DNA from: Burkholderiaceae bacterium DAT-1
Lineage (GTDB): Bacteria; Pseudomonadota; Gammaproteobacteria; Burkholderiales; Chitinimonadaceae
Length of the DNA: 64,000 bases
Assembly: GCA_019084025.1 (NCBI GenBank)
Contig: JAHRBI010000001.1
Coordinates: 62,001 to 126,000 of the forward strand
Direction of reading: 5' to 3'
Shown: in pieces, positions 30,555 to 40,484 of the stretch
Layout of the letters: the number at the start of each line of letters is the position of its first letter
How positions within the stretch are numbered: the stretch's first letter is position 1
The notes under the pieces: model-generated
Databases searched by the model: none
The model's input: the letters and a program-made list of their open reading frames with translations, nothing else
What the model was told of the DNA's origin: nothing
Translations under genes and position numbers: made by a program

Positions 30555-31028
30555 TTACTCGAGTTCAGCCAGCTTGCGATCAATCGCATCTGGCGTCATG
30601 TGATTGCACATGGAATGGTTGTTGACCAGCATGACCGGCGCATAACCACATGCACCCATGCACTCACCCTCAACCAGCGTATAACGACCATCAGCCGTTG
30701 TTTCACCAAAGCCAACACCCAGCTTTTTCTTCAGGTATTCACCGGCATCGGCACCACCTGAAAGCGCACATGGCAAATTGGTACACACAGTCAGCTTATG
30801 ACGACCAACTGGCTTCTTATCGTACATATTGTAGAAAGTCGCCACTTCGTGTGCAGCCATGGGTGCAATGCCCAGATAGTCTGCTACGAACTTGATGGTG
30901 TCTGTCGACAACCAACCCTTTTCAACCTGCGCAATCCGCAGCGCGGACATGGTGGCCGAACGCTTCTGGTCTGCCGGATACTTGGCGACCTCGCGATCAA
31001 TCTGGGCAAGAGAATCTTGGGAAAGCAT
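30555..31028 (-). CDS. nuoE: NADH-quinone oxidoreductase subunit E
   Basis: The 157-residue thioredoxin-like subunit ligates the N1a [2Fe-2S] cluster with the four cysteines in CTNLPC and CMGACGYAP. The start codon shares one base with the nuoD stop (TGATG), so the two are translationally coupled. It docks beside NuoF in the NADH dehydrogenase module. Confidence 0.98.
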   Translation of the reverse strand: MLSQDSLAQIDREVAKYPADQKRSATMSALRIAQVEKGWLSTDTIKFVADYLGIAPMAAHEVATFYNMYDKKPVGRHKLTVCTNLPCALSGGADAGEYLKKKLGVGFGETTADGRYTLVEGECMGACGYAPVMLVNNHSMCNHMTPDAIDRKLAELE

Positions 31029-32281
31029 CAGCGGTCAACCTCACCAAATACGATATCCTGGGTGCCGATAATCGCCACCACGTCTGACAGCATGTGTCCA
31101 CGCGCCATTTCATCCAGCGCAGCCAGATGGCAATAGCCCGGCGCACGAATCTTCAGGCGGTACGGCTTATTGGCGCCATCAGACACCAGATAGATACCGA
31201 ATTCACCCTTCGGATGTTCCACACTGGCATATGCCTCACCAGCCGGGACATGCATACCTTCAGTAAACAGCTTGAAGTGGTGGATCAGCTCTTCCATATT
31301 GCTCTTCATCGACTCGCGCTTAGGCGGTGCAACCTTGTGGTTGTCTACGATGACCGGGCCAGGATTCTTACGGAGCCAATCAATACACTGCTTGATAATT
31401 CGGTTGGACTGGCGCATTTCTTCGACACGCACCAGATAGCGGTCATAACAATCGCCATTGACGCCAACTGGAATGTCAAAATCAAGCTTATCGTACACTT
31501 CGTACGGCTGCTTTTTGCGCAAATCCCAAGCCACGCCAGAACCACGCAGCATTGCACCGGTAAACCCGAGTTGCAGGGCGCGCTCCGGAGACACCACGCC
31601 GATCCCTACGGTACGCTGCTTCCAGATACGATTGTCGGTCAGCAGGGTTTCGTATTCGTCGACGTATTTGGGGAAGCGATTGGTGAAATCTTCGATGAAA
31701 TCGAGCAAGGAACCCTGACGATTCTCATTCAGACGCTTGATTTCTGCAGCATTTCGCACCTTGGATGCTTCGTACTGCGGCATGCTATCCGGCAGATCAC
31801 GATAGACCCCACCCGGACGGTAATACGCCGCATGCATACGTGCACCGGAGACAGCCTCATAGCAATCCATCAGATCTTCACGTTCGCGGAAAGCGTACAA
31901 GAAGATCGTCATTGCGCCACAATCCAGGCCGTGCGCACCAATCCACATCAGATGGTTCAAAATCCGGGTGATTTCATCGAACATCACACGGATATACTGA
32001 GCGCGCACCGGCACATCGATACCGAGCAGCTTTTCAATTGCCATGCAGTACGCGTGCTCATTCGCCATCATGGACACATAGTCCAGACGATCCATATATG
32101 GCACGGATTGCAGGAATGTCTTGTGCTCTGCCAGCTTTTCGGTTGCACGATGCAGCAGACCGATATGCGGATCTGCTCGTTGCACCACCTCACCATCCAA
32201 CTCAAGCACCAAACGCAGCACACCGTGCGCTGCCGGGTGCTGCGGGCCAAAGTTCAGAGTGTAATTCTTGATTTCAGACAC
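31028..32281 (-). CDS. nuoD: NADH-quinone oxidoreductase subunit D
   Basis: The 417-residue 49-kDa-type subunit lines the quinone site with NuoB. The conserved [14 protein letters not shown] at the N-terminus and the C-terminal [18 protein letters not shown] are intact. The start is GTG at 32281 ([12 protein letters not shown]), with GGAGGA 12 bp before it, overlapping the end of nuoC by 8 bp. The longer frame to 32425 is ruled out by that overlap. NuoC and NuoD are separate here, not fused as in E. coli. Confidence 0.97.
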   Translation of the reverse strand: MSEIKNYTLNFGPQHPAAHGVLRLVLELDGEVVQRADPHIGLLHRATEKLAEHKTFLQSVPYMDRLDYVSMMANEHAYCMAIEKLLGIDVPVRAQYIRVMFDEITRILNHLMWIGAHGLDCGAMTIFLYAFREREDLMDCYEAVSGARMHAAYYRPGGVYRDLPDSMPQYEASKVRNAAEIKRLNENRQGSLLDFIEDFTNRFPKYVDEYETLLTDNRIWKQRTVGIGVVSPERALQLGFTGAMLRGSGVAWDLRKKQPYEVYDKLDFDIPVGVNGDCYDRYLVRVEEMRQSNRIIKQCIDWLRKNPGPVIVDNHKVAPPKRESMKSNMEELIHHFKLFTEGMHVPAGEAYASVEHPKGEFGIYLVSDGANKPYRLKIRAPGYCHLAALDEMARGHMLSDVVAIIGTQDIVFGEVDR

Positions 32282-32867
32282 CGTAGTTCTCCTCCCGGAT
32301 GATGCGCGGTGTATTTTCCCGGGGCTCAATGCTGACAGGCTGATACACGACACGGCCAAGCTCTGCGTCGTAACGCATTTCCACATGGCCGGACAGCGGA
32401 AAATCTTTGCGGAACGGGTGACCAACGAAACCGTAGTCAGTCAGGATACGACGTAAATCCGGGTGACCAACATAGACGATGCCATACAAATCAAACGCTT
32501 CACGCTCGTACCAATTGATGGACGGCCATACCGTAACCATAGAAGACACGGTAGGATACTGGTCGTCATCACTGAAAACACGAACGCGCAAACGTTGATT
32601 GTGCGCAACGGAGAGTAGATGATAGACCGTTGCGAATCGCTTGCCTTCCCATGCACCGTCACCGTAAGCGGAATAGTCTACACCGCAGGCATCAACGCAT
32701 GATTTGAAGAGAAACGATTGACCGTCACACAGGACACGGGCTACATCATCCCAATCCGTTGGACGTACAACCAGGGTCAACTCACCAAGACGGCTGGTCA
32801 GCGAAACAATCTTGTCGCCCAGCGATTGCTGGAGGGACTGTTGCAGGGTTTCTAGTTTGGTCGCCAT
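32274..32867 (-). CDS. nuoC: NADH-quinone oxidoreductase subunit C
   Basis: The 197-residue 30-kDa-type peripheral subunit has the signature [24 protein letters not shown]. The C-terminal [19 protein letters not shown] is also typical. It has no cofactor and helps to hold NuoD and NuoB together. It overlaps nuoD by 8 bp. Confidence 0.98.
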   Translation of the reverse strand: MATKLETLQQSLQQSLGDKIVSLTSRLGELTLVVRPTDWDDVARVLCDGQSFLFKSCVDACGVDYSAYGDGAWEGKRFATVYHLLSVAHNQRLRVRVFSDDDQYPTVSSMVTVWPSINWYEREAFDLYGIVYVGHPDLRRILTDYGFVGHPFRKDFPLSGHVEMRYDAELGRVVYQPVSIEPRENTPRIIREENYGV

Positions 32868-32891
32868 GATATTCTGTGTCGGTTACAAGGC

Positions 32892-33386
32892 TTAGCGAGC
32901 GATTGTATTGGTACGCTTGATCTTGTTTTGCAACTGGATCAGACCGTACAACAACGCTTCGGCGGTCGGCGGACATCCCGGGACGTATACATCAACCGGA
33001 ACAATGCGATCACACCCGCGAACAACCGAGTAAGAATAATGGTAGTAACCCCCACCATTTGCGCAAGAACCCATGGAAAGCACCCAGCGAGGTTCTGGCA
33101 TCTGGTCATACACCTTGCGCAGAGCCGGAGCCATCTTATTGCACAGGGTGCCGGCAACGATCATCAGATCGGACTGCCGCGGACTTGGGCGAAACACAAT
33201 ACCGAAACGATCAAGATCGTAACGGGATGCGCCTGCGTGCATCATCTCAACCGCACAGCATGCCAAACCAAATGTCATCGGCCACAGCGAGCCTGTGCGG
33301 GTCCAGTTGATAACGGTGTCAAGGGTCGTTGTTACGAACCCTTTATCCATTACGCCCTGAGAGACGGGATTTTCTGCTACTCCCAT
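32892..33386 (-). CDS. nuoB: NADH-quinone oxidoreductase subunit B
   Basis: The 164-residue subunit holds the terminal [4Fe-4S] cluster N2. Its ligand cysteines are in [22 protein letters not shown] and [13 protein letters not shown] at 33386 overlaps the nuoA 3' end by 10 bp and has AGGGGG 7 bp upstream. The longer open frame to 33497 lies inside nuoA. It gives the last electron step to quinone with NuoD. Confidence 0.98.
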   Translation of the reverse strand: MGVAENPVSQGVMDKGFVTTTLDTVINWTRTGSLWPMTFGLACCAVEMMHAGASRYDLDRFGIVFRPSPRQSDLMIVAGTLCNKMAPALRKVYDQMPEPRWVLSMGSCANGGGYYHYSYSVVRGCDRIVPVDVYVPGCPPTAEALLYGLIQLQNKIKRTNTIAR

Positions 33387-33745
33387 TCCAGTGCCCCCTT
33401 CATCCATTCGTACACGAATCCCACCACGAGAATCCCGAGGAATACCATCATGGCCACATAACCCGCAAACCCGACGTCCTTGATCACCGCCGCCCATGGC
33501 AACAGGAATGCAACTTCAAGGTCGAACAGAATAAACAGAATGGCCACAAGGTAGTAACGCACATCGAACTGCATGCGCGCATCCTCAAAAGCTTCAAAGC
33601 CACACTCGAATGGAGATAGCTTCTCAGCATCGGGCTTATTAGTGCCCAGGATGAGACTGACAATTTTACCAAGGGCGATGGGTGCAACACCCACCAGCAA
33701 CCCAACCAGCATGAAAAGCAAGACCGGGAAGTAGTTTTCGAGCAT
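33377..33745 (-). CDS. nuoA: NADH-quinone oxidoreductase subunit A
   Basis: The 122-residue membrane subunit has three helices. The loop between the first two shows [16 protein letters not shown], with the conserved Glu-Cys-Gly. ATG at 33745 ([11 protein letters not shown]) has GGGAG 5 bp upstream; the upstream frame to 33814 is leader. It is the first gene of nuoA-N, about 80 bp after the tRNA-Leu terminator, so the operon promoter should lie within 33746-33822. No clear -35/-10 pair stands out there. Confidence 0.97.
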   Translation of the reverse strand: MLENYFPVLLFMLVGLLVGVAPIALGKIVSLILGTNKPDAEKLSPFECGFEAFEDARMQFDVRYYLVAILFILFDLEVAFLLPWAAVIKDVGFAGYVAMMVFLGILVVGFVYEWMKGALEWE

Positions 33746-33822
33746 GGATGCTCCCGCCTGATTAAAACAATGCAGTGCTGCTTGCGCTATGGAAGTGTAG
33801 GCTGCGTTCGCCATACTTCCAA

Positions 33823-33851
33823 TGAAATCGCCGCAAATTTATTGCGGCGAT
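33823..33851 (-). terminator. Terminator after tRNA-Leu, ahead of the nuo operon
   Basis: A perfect 10-bp stem (ATCGCCGCAA / TTGCGGCGAT, 5-base AT loop) lies 11 bp after the tRNA CCA end and is followed by TTTCATT. It separates the tpiA-secG-tRNA-Leu unit from nuoA. Confidence 0.75.
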
Positions 33852-33861
33852 GATTTGAACT

Positions 33862-33946
33862 TGGTGCCGACAGTGAGACTCGAACTCACACAGCTTGCGC
33901 CACTACCCCCTCAAGATAGCGTGTCTACCAATTTCACCATGTCGGC
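33862..33946 (-). tRNA. tRNA-Leu (GAG)
   Basis: The 85-nt class II tRNA begins GCCGACATGGTGAAATTGG. The anticodon stem-loop is CTATC TTGAGGG GGTAG (anticodon GAG), followed by a variable arm (GTGGCGCAAGCTGT), GAGTTCGAGTCTC in the T-arm and an encoded CCA. It reads CUC and CUU. It lies 40 bp after secG with no terminator between, so it is probably cotranscribed with secG. Confidence 0.97.
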
Positions 33947-33986
33947 ATTAAAGAACTGACAGATTTTTCAATCTGATATTACAAGC

Positions 33987-34331
33987 TTACTTTGGAACAA
34001 CAGGTTGATCCGCAGGCTTGGCCGGAGAGGTCGCCGGCTGGACAGTTGCGGGTACATTAGACATCACACCCAAACCGTCGTTTTTCTTGACCGTAGCAGC
34101 ATCGGCATACACCAACACCAGCAAGGTCGCGAAGAAAATAGTAGCACAGAATGCTGTCATGCGACTCAGGAAACTTGCCGACCCAGACGAGCCAAACAAA
34201 CTACCTGCAGAGCCACTACCAAATGCAGCACCCATATCAGCACCTTTGCCATGCTGAAGCAAAACGAGCACGATCACCGCCAGCGCTGACAGCACATTGA
34301 TGACCTGGACAATCCCTTTGATTACTTCCAT
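33987..34331 (-). CDS. secG: Preprotein translocase subunit SecG
   Basis: The 114-residue inner-membrane protein has two helices (about 5-22 and 55-75). Between them is the conserved LLQHGKGADMGAAFGSGSAGSLFGSSGSA-type loop. It stimulates SecYEG export. The C-terminal tail is rich in Ala, Pro and Lys. It starts 6 bp after the tpiA stop; the pair tpiA-secG followed by tRNA-Leu is a common arrangement. Confidence 0.97.
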   Translation of the reverse strand: MEVIKGIVQVINVLSALAVIVLVLLQHGKGADMGAAFGSGSAGSLFGSSGSASFLSRMTAFCATIFFATLLVLVYADAATVKKNDGLGVMSNVPATVQPATSPAKPADQPVVPK

Positions 34332-34337
34332 CGCTCT

Positions 34338-35042
34338 TTAACCTGCATTGCGGCAAAGGTTTACAAACTCTTCCGGAACAAGTGAGGCACCACCTACCAG
34401 CACGCCATCAACATCTTGAACCGACACAATTGAAGCCACATTAGATGACTTCACACTACCACCATACAGAACCGGCACATTTACCACCGATTTAATGAAT
34501 CCGTGCATTTCTGCAATCTGACTCAACTCGGCAGTCCTACCTGTACCAATTGCCCATATTGGCTCATACGCAATCGACACACAACTCAGATCCGTCAAAC
34601 CATTCAACACTGACAACTGCTCAGCGATAAATGCCTTCTCAGAACCCTCATCTCGCTGCTTCAACGCCTCACCTACGCACAATACAACGCGCAACCCAGC
34701 AGCCAAAGCAACCTTAATCTTTCGCGAGACAATTATATTTGTCTCAGCAAAGTATTCCCTTCGCTCAGAATGACCCAGAATGACCAGATCACACCCAACC
34801 TCATCAAGCATCGCAACCGAGACCTGCCCAGTATACGCACCCGACTCACGCTCATCACAGTCCTGCGCACCCACCCCAATCGGATGATCAGCCACACGCG
34901 ACCGCACTTGCACAAGGTATGGAAACGGCACGCACAATGTCACATCAACATCGAAACTGGAACTCGACAGCCGATCAACAATTTGATCCACCAACAAACT
35001 GGAGCCATTCATTTTCCAGTTTGCTACGACATGCTTGCGCAT
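34338..35042 (-). CDS. tpiA: Triosephosphate isomerase, slightly short
   Basis: The 234-residue TIM barrel interconverts dihydroxyacetone phosphate and glyceraldehyde 3-phosphate. Catalytic residues are visible: Lys in VANWKMNG, His in LGHSERREYF and Glu in IAYEPIWAIGTG, with the phosphate loop YGGSVK. It is about 15-20 residues shorter than usual; part of the loss is between GFIKSVV and PVLYGG, where typical enzymes have a longer helix. ATG at 35042 (MRKHVVANWK) is the family-like start; a longer frame to 35114 is not needed. Confidence 0.96.
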   Translation of the reverse strand: MRKHVVANWKMNGSSLLVDQIVDRLSSSSFDVDVTLCVPFPYLVQVRSRVADHPIGVGAQDCDERESGAYTGQVSVAMLDEVGCDLVILGHSERREYFAETNIIVSRKIKVALAAGLRVVLCVGEALKQRDEGSEKAFIAEQLSVLNGLTDLSCVSIAYEPIWAIGTGRTAELSQIAEMHGFIKSVVNVPVLYGGSVKSSNVASIVSVQDVDGVLVGGASLVPEEFVNLCRNAG

Positions 35043-35138
35043 TCTGTCGACTCCTTGCCGCCTGCAAAGGCTGCGCATTGTAGCCGCTTGTCGGCCTGAC
35101 GTCAAACTTTTCATCCACCCATTTCTGCATGAGCGGAT

Positions 35139-35167
35139 TTGTAATATTGGCGTAATGTTGCATTCTT
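35139..35167 (+). promoter_or_regulatory. Possible Pho box upstream of pstS
   Basis: TTGTAAT and GCGTAAT are 11 bp apart in register (7-bp units with 4-bp spacers), followed by CATTCTT. They loosely fit the CTGTCAT-type direct repeats bound by PhoB. The match is only 4-5 of 7 per unit. The position, about 95-125 bp before the pstS start, is reasonable. Confidence 0.3.
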
Positions 35168-35262
35168 AGTATTACCGGAACGTTTGCCATACACACCGGA
35201 TCATCTCTTTATAGCCCGGTTTACAGGCACACACGTGGATTGTTCAACGGGAGAGACTCACT

Positions 35263-36303
35263 ATGTTTATTCAATTTGGGCGCAAATTCGCCTTGGGCGT
35301 TGTCGCAGCAGCCATTGCCTCAGCTTCTTTCGCAGCTGACATTACCGGCGCAGGCGCAACCTTCCCGTACCCGCTCTACTCCAAGTGGTCCGAGGTATAT
35401 AAAGCAAAAACAGGTACGGGCCTGAACTATCAATCGATCGGCTCGGGTGGCGGCGTCAAACAGATTGAAGCTAAAACTGTCGACTTCGGTGCAACTGATG
35501 AGCCAATGAAGGCAGACGACCTCAACAAGAAGGGTCTGGTTCAGTTTCCAACCGTCATCGGCGGTGTTGTTCCCGTTGTAAATATCCCAGGTATCACACC
35601 CGGGCAAATCAAGTTCACACCTGCCCTGCTTGCAGATATTTATCTCGGCAAGGTTAAGAACTGGAATGACCCGGCCATCGCAGCCCTGAACAAGGGTCTG
35701 AACCTGCCGAATCTGGCTATTAATGTCGTACGTCGCGCAGACGGTTCGGGTACCACCTTCAATTTCACCAACTACTTATCCAAGGTCAGCCCCGAATGGA
35801 AGGAAAAGGTTGGTGAAGGCAAGGCCGTTCAGTGGCCTGTTGGTGTAGGCGGTAAGGGTAACGAAGGCGTGTCTGCTTACGTACAACGCCTGAAGGGCGC
35901 CGTTGGTTACGTTGAATACATCTACGCAAAGCAGAACAAACTCAGCTACGTGCAATTGCAAAATAGCGAAGGCCAATTTGTTCTGCCGAGCGAAGACTCC
36001 TTCCGTGCTGCCGCTGCAGGCGTGGACTGGAAAGCTGCACCCGGCTTCTACCAGATCCTGACCAACGCGAAGGGCAAATCAAGCTGGCCGATCGCTGCTG
36101 CGACCTTCATTCTGGTTTACAAGAAGCAAGACAAGCCTGCCAACGGCGCGGAAGTGCTGAAGTTCTTTGACTGGGCACTGTCACCTGAAGGCCAGAAGAT
36201 TTCCCTGGATATGGACTTTATCCCTATGCCAAACGAGACCGTTAACTTGATCCGCGCCAGCTGGAAGCAAGTGACCGACACAAACGGCAAGGAAATTCGT
36301 TAA
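35263..36303 (+). CDS. pstS: Phosphate ABC transporter, periplasmic phosphate-binding protein
   Basis: The 346-residue protein has a signal peptide (about residues 1-24, [15 protein letters not shown] then AD). The mature start is [16 protein letters not shown], with the phosphate-binding loops [10 protein letters not shown] and [12 protein letters not shown]. It captures inorganic phosphate for PstCAB. CGGGAGAG precedes the ATG. It is followed by three hairpins before pstC, which probably let pstS be made in excess of the membrane subunits. Confidence 0.98.
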   Translation: MFIQFGRKFALGVVAAAIASASFAADITGAGATFPYPLYSKWSEVYKAKTGTGLNYQSIGSGGGVKQIEAKTVDFGATDEPMKADDLNKKGLVQFPTVIGGVVPVVNIPGITPGQIKFTPALLADIYLGKVKNWNDPAIAALNKGLNLPNLAINVVRRADGSGTTFNFTNYLSKVSPEWKEKVGEGKAVQWPVGVGGKGNEGVSAYVQRLKGAVGYVEYIYAKQNKLSYVQLQNSEGQFVLPSEDSFRAAAAGVDWKAAPGFYQILTNAKGKSSWPIAAATFILVYKKQDKPANGAEVLKFFDWALSPEGQKISLDMDFIPMPNETVNLIRASWKQVTDTNGKEIR

Positions 36304-36383
36304 CCAGCACTTGCTGGACTCCATGGCACCTCCAATACGGAGGTTCCATCAGGCGGCAGGCTCCTTCAACGCCTGCCGTTTTG
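36304..36383 (+). terminator. Intercistronic hairpins between pstS and pstC (attenuator/mRNA stabiliser)
   Basis: Three inverted repeats stand in a row after the pstS stop: CCAGC/GCTGG (36304-36317), ACCTCC/GGAGGT (36328-36344) and CGGCAGGC/GCCTGCCG (36354-36378). The last is followed by TTTT and so resembles a partial terminator. Such structures commonly lower expression of genes downstream of a binding-protein gene. Confidence 0.65.
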
Positions 36384-36407
36384 TACGTTATCGAGGTTGT
36401 AGTGCAT

Positions 36408-37361
36408 ATGTCAGACACTCACGCACGTCCACGCCGCCACTTCGGGGATACCTTATTTGTTTGGGTTACCCGATCTGCAGCCACACTAGTCCTGCTATTG
36501 CTGGTCGGCATCATGATTTCCCTGATTCATGGCAGCCTGCCCAGTCTCCAGAAATTTGGCATCGGTTTTCTATTCAATACAGCATGGAATCCAGTGACGA
36601 GTGAGTTTGGTGCCTGGCGTCCGATTCTAGGTACGCTGCTGAGCTCTGCCATTGCACTCTTGATTGCTGTGCCGACCAGTTTTGGGATTGCACTGTTTCT
36701 GACAGAAATGGCTCCTGCCTGGATTCGTCGTCCGCTCGGCATTGCGATTGAGCTGCTTGCAGGCATTCCATCCATCATTTACGGGATGTTTGGTTTTTTT
36801 ACCGTTGCGCCGCTGCTCAGTGACTACGCACAGCCTTGGCTCACATCTAGCACTTCCGGCATCCCGTTAATAGGTCATCTATTCGATGGACCACCTTTTG
36901 GTATCGGGATTTTTACCGCAGGCTTGATTTTGGCCGTGATGATTATTCCGTTTATTGCCGCCGTCATGCGCGACGTGTTTGAAGTGGTACCTGCCATGCT
37001 GAAGGAATCAGCGTATGGCTTAGGTGCGACCACATGGGAAGTTGTCCGTAATGTCGTACTGCCCTACACCAAGGCTGGCGTAATTGGTGGCGTCATGCTC
37101 GGCCTCGGCCGTGCCCTTGGTGAAACAATGGCCGTAACCTTCGTCATCGGTAACTCTTACGATGCAGTTGAATCGCTGTTCCACCCCGGCAACTCTATTG
37201 CATCGAGTCTTGCCAATGAATTTAACGAGGCTCAGGACGAAATTCACCTCGCCTCGCTCATTAGCCTCGGCTTGATCCTGTTCCTGATCACCTTTGTGGT
37301 GCTTGCCCTGTCCAAACTGTTGCTGCTTCGCTTGCAAAAAGGCGAAGGCACCCACTCCTAA
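36408..37361 (+). CDS. pstC: Phosphate ABC transporter permease PstC
   Basis: The 317-residue inner-membrane permease has six or so helices and the ABC permease EAA-type loop ([33 protein letters not shown], about 205-237). ATG at 36408 ([13 protein letters not shown]) is chosen; upstream in-frame codons to 36381 are non-ATG. It pairs with PstA and is energised by PstB. Confidence 0.97.
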   Translation: MSDTHARPRRHFGDTLFVWVTRSAATLVLLLLVGIMISLIHGSLPSLQKFGIGFLFNTAWNPVTSEFGAWRPILGTLLSSAIALLIAVPTSFGIALFLTEMAPAWIRRPLGIAIELLAGIPSIIYGMFGFFTVAPLLSDYAQPWLTSSTSGIPLIGHLFDGPPFGIGIFTAGLILAVMIIPFIAAVMRDVFEVVPAMLKESAYGLGATTWEVVRNVVLPYTKAGVIGGVMLGLGRALGETMAVTFVIGNSYDAVESLFHPGNSIASSLANEFNEAQDEIHLASLISLGLILFLITFVVLALSKLLLLRLQKGEGTHS

Positions 37362-37375
37362 GGTCTGGTCACACA

Positions 37376-38221
37376 ATGAACAACATGCTTTACTCCCGTC
37401 GCCGACTGGTGAACTACATTAACCTCACCCTGTCCTTTCTGGCCATGTGTTTTGGCTTGTTCTGGCTAGGCTGGATTCTGTTCACGCTGTTAAAGAGCGG
37501 ATTTTCGGCCTTGAATGCGAATGTATTCACGATGTCGACACCCGCCCCCGGCAGCCCCGGCGGTCTGATCAATGCCATTTTCGGCAGTGTGATGATGTCC
37601 GTACTGGGCACGTTCATCGGTACGCCCATTGGCATTCTCGCTGGTATCTATCTTGCGGAATTTGGTCATCGGGGCTGGCTGGCACCCACAACCCGTTTCA
37701 TCAACGACATTTTGCTCTCGGCTCCTTCGATCATTATTGGTTTATTCATCTACACCGTCTATGTAAAGCAGGTCGAGCATTACTCCGCATGGGCCGGTGC
37801 GATCGCCCTAGCAATCATTGTCATTCCCGTTGTTCTCCGACAAACCGAGAACATGTTAAAGCTGGTGCCTAACAGCATGCGTGAAGCTGCAGCTGCCCTC
37901 GGCACTCCGCAATGGAAAATTGTGGGCTATGTAACATTGCGCGCATCACGCGCAGGGATCCTGACAGGCATTTTGCTCGCCGTAGCGCGTATTTCAGGCG
38001 AAACAGCCCCCCTGCTCTTTACGGCATTTAATAACAAATTCTGGAGTACCAACCTGAATGCACCCATGGCAAATCTACCCTACGTGATCTCGCAGTTTGC
38101 CATGAGTCCTTACGAAGACTGGAAGCAGCTGGCATGGGCCGCATCGCTTCTGATTACTTTGAGTGTGCTGGGCATCAATGTGGTTGCCCGTGTTCTGCTC
38201 AAGCAAGAAAAATCTCACTGA
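37376..38221 (+). CDS. pstA: Phosphate ABC transporter permease PstA
   Basis: The 281-residue permease has the coupling loop LKLVPNSMREAAAALGTPQWKI (about 161-182) and six predicted helices. It begins 14 bp after pstC. A second ATG three codons in (MLYSRRRL) is also possible, since the ribosome binding site is weak. Confidence 0.97.
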   Translation: MNNMLYSRRRLVNYINLTLSFLAMCFGLFWLGWILFTLLKSGFSALNANVFTMSTPAPGSPGGLINAIFGSVMMSVLGTFIGTPIGILAGIYLAEFGHRGWLAPTTRFINDILLSAPSIIIGLFIYTVYVKQVEHYSAWAGAIALAIIVIPVVLRQTENMLKLVPNSMREAAAALGTPQWKIVGYVTLRASRAGILTGILLAVARISGETAPLLFTAFNNKFWSTNLNAPMANLPYVISQFAMSPYEDWKQLAWAASLLITLSVLGINVVARVLLKQEKSH

Positions 38222-38251
38222 TATCCGCCAGCACAGGAAAGTTTTCTCAAC

Positions 38252-39022
38252 ATGGCACACCAAGATTCAAACATTGCCCTGGCCGTTCGTAATCTGAACT
38301 TCTTTTACGGCAATTTTCACGCGCTGAAAAACATCAATCTGGAAATTCCAGAGCGCAAGGTTCTTGCTTTCATCGGCCCATCAGGATGCGGCAAGTCCAC
38401 CTTGCTGCGTACCTTCAATCGCATGTACGACCTGTATCCGAAATTGCGGGCAGAAGGTGAGATTCTGCTACACGGCAATAATATTCTCGATCCAAAAATT
38501 GATCTGAATATGTTGCGTGCAAAGGTGGGCATGGTATTTCAGAAGCCTACCCCTTTCCCCATGTCGATTTACGACAATATTGCGTTCGGCGTAAAGCTAT
38601 ACGAAAACCTGTCGCGATCTGAGATGGATGACCGTGTAGAGTGGGCGCTGCAAAAGGCGGCGCTGTGGAATGAAGTGAAAGACAAGCAGAAACAGTCCGG
38701 ATTGGGACTGTCTGGCGGTCAGCAACAGCGTCTGTGCATTGCCCGTGCCGTTGCGGTCAAGCCTGAAGTGCTGCTTCTGGACGAGCCGACATCAGCTCTT
38801 GATCCGATTTCCACCGCACACATCGAGGAACTGGTTCACGAATTAAAAGACGATTACACAATCGCCATCGTGACGCACAATATGCAGCAGGCTGCCCGTG
38901 TATCTGACATCACCGCTTACATGTATCTTGGTGAATTGATTGAAGTGGGCGACACCGACATGATCTTTACCAAGCCGGGCCGCAAAGAAACGGAAGACTA
39001 TATCACTGGCAAATTCGGCTGA
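38252..39022 (+). CDS. pstB: Phosphate ABC transporter ATP-binding protein PstB
   Basis: The 256-residue ATPase has Walker [10 protein letters not shown] (about 43-51), the signature [14 protein letters not shown], Walker [13 protein letters not shown] and the switch His in IVTHNMQQ. It powers phosphate uptake through PstCA. It is the last gene of the cluster: a terminator follows and no phoU or phoBR is next to it, unlike many pst operons. Confidence 0.98.
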   Translation: MAHQDSNIALAVRNLNFFYGNFHALKNINLEIPERKVLAFIGPSGCGKSTLLRTFNRMYDLYPKLRAEGEILLHGNNILDPKIDLNMLRAKVGMVFQKPTPFPMSIYDNIAFGVKLYENLSRSEMDDRVEWALQKAALWNEVKDKQKQSGLGLSGGQQQRLCIARAVAVKPEVLLLDEPTSALDPISTAHIEELVHELKDDYTIAIVTHNMQQAARVSDITAYMYLGELIEVGDTDMIFTKPGRKETEDYITGKFG

Positions 39023-39037
39023 TATCTCCATGCAAAC

Positions 39038-39064
39038 AAAAAGCGGCCAACAGGGCCGCTTTTT
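39038..39064. terminator. Bidirectional terminator between pstB and glmM
   Basis: The 11-bp stem AAAAAGCGGCC / GGCCGCTTTTT, with A and T runs on both sides, serves the convergent pstB (+) and glmM (-) genes. Confidence 0.9.
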
Positions 39065-39081
39065 GTTTTAGCCAAGTGGAA

Positions 39082-40431
39082 CTATCCAACTTCCGCTTGA
39101 ACGACTTCAGCCAGGCGCTGCGCCCATTTCTCGGCCAAGCTGGCATCATTCGCTTCAACCATCACGCGCAGCACAGGCTCCGTACCGGACGGACGAAGCA
39201 GTACACGACCACGCTCTTTCAGATCCACCTCGGCCTCGACAAGTGCGCCTTGAATAGCGATGCTGTCGCGGAAATTAAATCCAGGGCGGGTCTTAACATT
39301 TTTCAGCACCTGAGGATATACCATCATATCGCTGACCAGCGCTGCTAGACTCTTTCCCGACGCACGTACTGCAGCGAGCACCTGAAGCGCAGAGACGATG
39401 CCATCGCCAGTTGTATGCTTGTCCAGGCATAGCAAATGACCTGAGCCCTCTCCCCCTACGTGCCAGCCATGCTCACGCAGCAACTCCAGTACATAGCGGT
39501 CACCGACTTTAGCACGCAAAAATGGAACATTCAGCTTGGCCAGGGCATGCTCCAGACCCAGATTGCTCATCAGCGTTCCGACTACGCCGCCATTGAGCAT
39601 GCCCTGATCGTGGCGGTAACGTGCGATGGCGTAAACCAGACGGTCCCCATCGTACAAGGTTCCTTGACTGTCCACGATGACCACACGATCACCGTCACCA
39701 TCCAGCGCAATACCAAAGTCTGCCTTTTCGGCAATCACGCGAGCTTGCATGGCTTCCGGCGCAGTCGCACCACAATCTTCGTTGATGTTCACGCCATTGG
39801 GCTGGTTTCCAATGACGATCAGATCAGCCCCCAACTCATGGAACACATGCGGTGCAATCTGATATCCAGCACCGTGCGCGCAGTCCACAACGAGCTTCAG
39901 ACCACGCAAATCCATTTCCGCAGGAAATGTACTTTTACAAAATTCGATATAACGACCAGCGGCATCCGTTACACGCCATGCTCGACCTAAATCCGCAGAG
40001 TCTACACAGGAGATGCCTTTTTCCAGCTCTGCCTCAATTTCCAGTTCGACCGCATCATCCAACTTATGACCGCCAGCCGCGAAAAACTTGATCCCGTTAT
40101 CGTAGTAAGGATTGTGCGAAGCTGAAATAACCACGCCCGCAGCGAACCGGAAGGCTCGCGTTAAATATGCGACACCAGGCGTCGTCAACGGACCGCACAG
40201 ATGCACATGCACACCAGCAGCTGACAACCCTGCTTGCAGGGCTGATTCCAGCATATAGCCAGAGATACGGGTATCCTTGCCAATTAATACAGCGGGATGA
40301 CTATCCCCGCTACGTTTTGCCAAAACTTTACCCGCTGCATACCCAAGTCGCATGGCAAATAATGGGTTGATGGGTTCTCCGCCCACACGTCCACGTACGC
40401 CATCCGTCCCAAAATACTTTCTGCTTGTCAT
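39082..40431 (-). CDS. glmM: Phosphoglucosamine mutase
   Basis: The 449-residue alpha-D-phosphohexomutase converts glucosamine 6-phosphate to the 1-phosphate, feeding UDP-GlcNAc for peptidoglycan and LPS. Visible marks are the start [17 protein letters not shown], the phosphoserine loop [17 protein letters not shown] (about 98-114), the metal loop [13 protein letters not shown] and the C-terminal [17 protein letters not shown] at 40431 has AGGGGA upstream. It follows folP. Confidence 0.98.
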   Translation of the reverse strand: MTSRKYFGTDGVRGRVGGEPINPLFAMRLGYAAGKVLAKRSGDSHPAVLIGKDTRISGYMLESALQAGLSAAGVHVHLCGPLTTPGVAYLTRAFRFAAGVVISASHNPYYDNGIKFFAAGGHKLDDAVELEIEAELEKGISCVDSADLGRAWRVTDAAGRYIEFCKSTFPAEMDLRGLKLVVDCAHGAGYQIAPHVFHELGADLIVIGNQPNGVNINEDCGATAPEAMQARVIAEKADFGIALDGDGDRVVIVDSQGTLYDGDRLVYAIARYRHDQGMLNGGVVGTLMSNLGLEHALAKLNVPFLRAKVGDRYVLELLREHGWHVGGEGSGHLLCLDKHTTGDGIVSALQVLAAVRASGKSLAALVSDMMVYPQVLKNVKTRPGFNFRDSIAIQGALVEAEVDLKERGRVLLRPSGTEPVLRVMVEANDASLAEKWAQRLAEVVQAEVG

Positions 40432-40484
40432 ACCGAATATTCCCCTCACATCCGTAAACTGCAGTTTACCTGCAGATCATGAAA

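Noticed and set aside
31094-32302. A 402-residue plus-strand frame opposite nuoD
   Set aside because: It covers a conserved complex I gene in antisense and shows no recognisable motifs.
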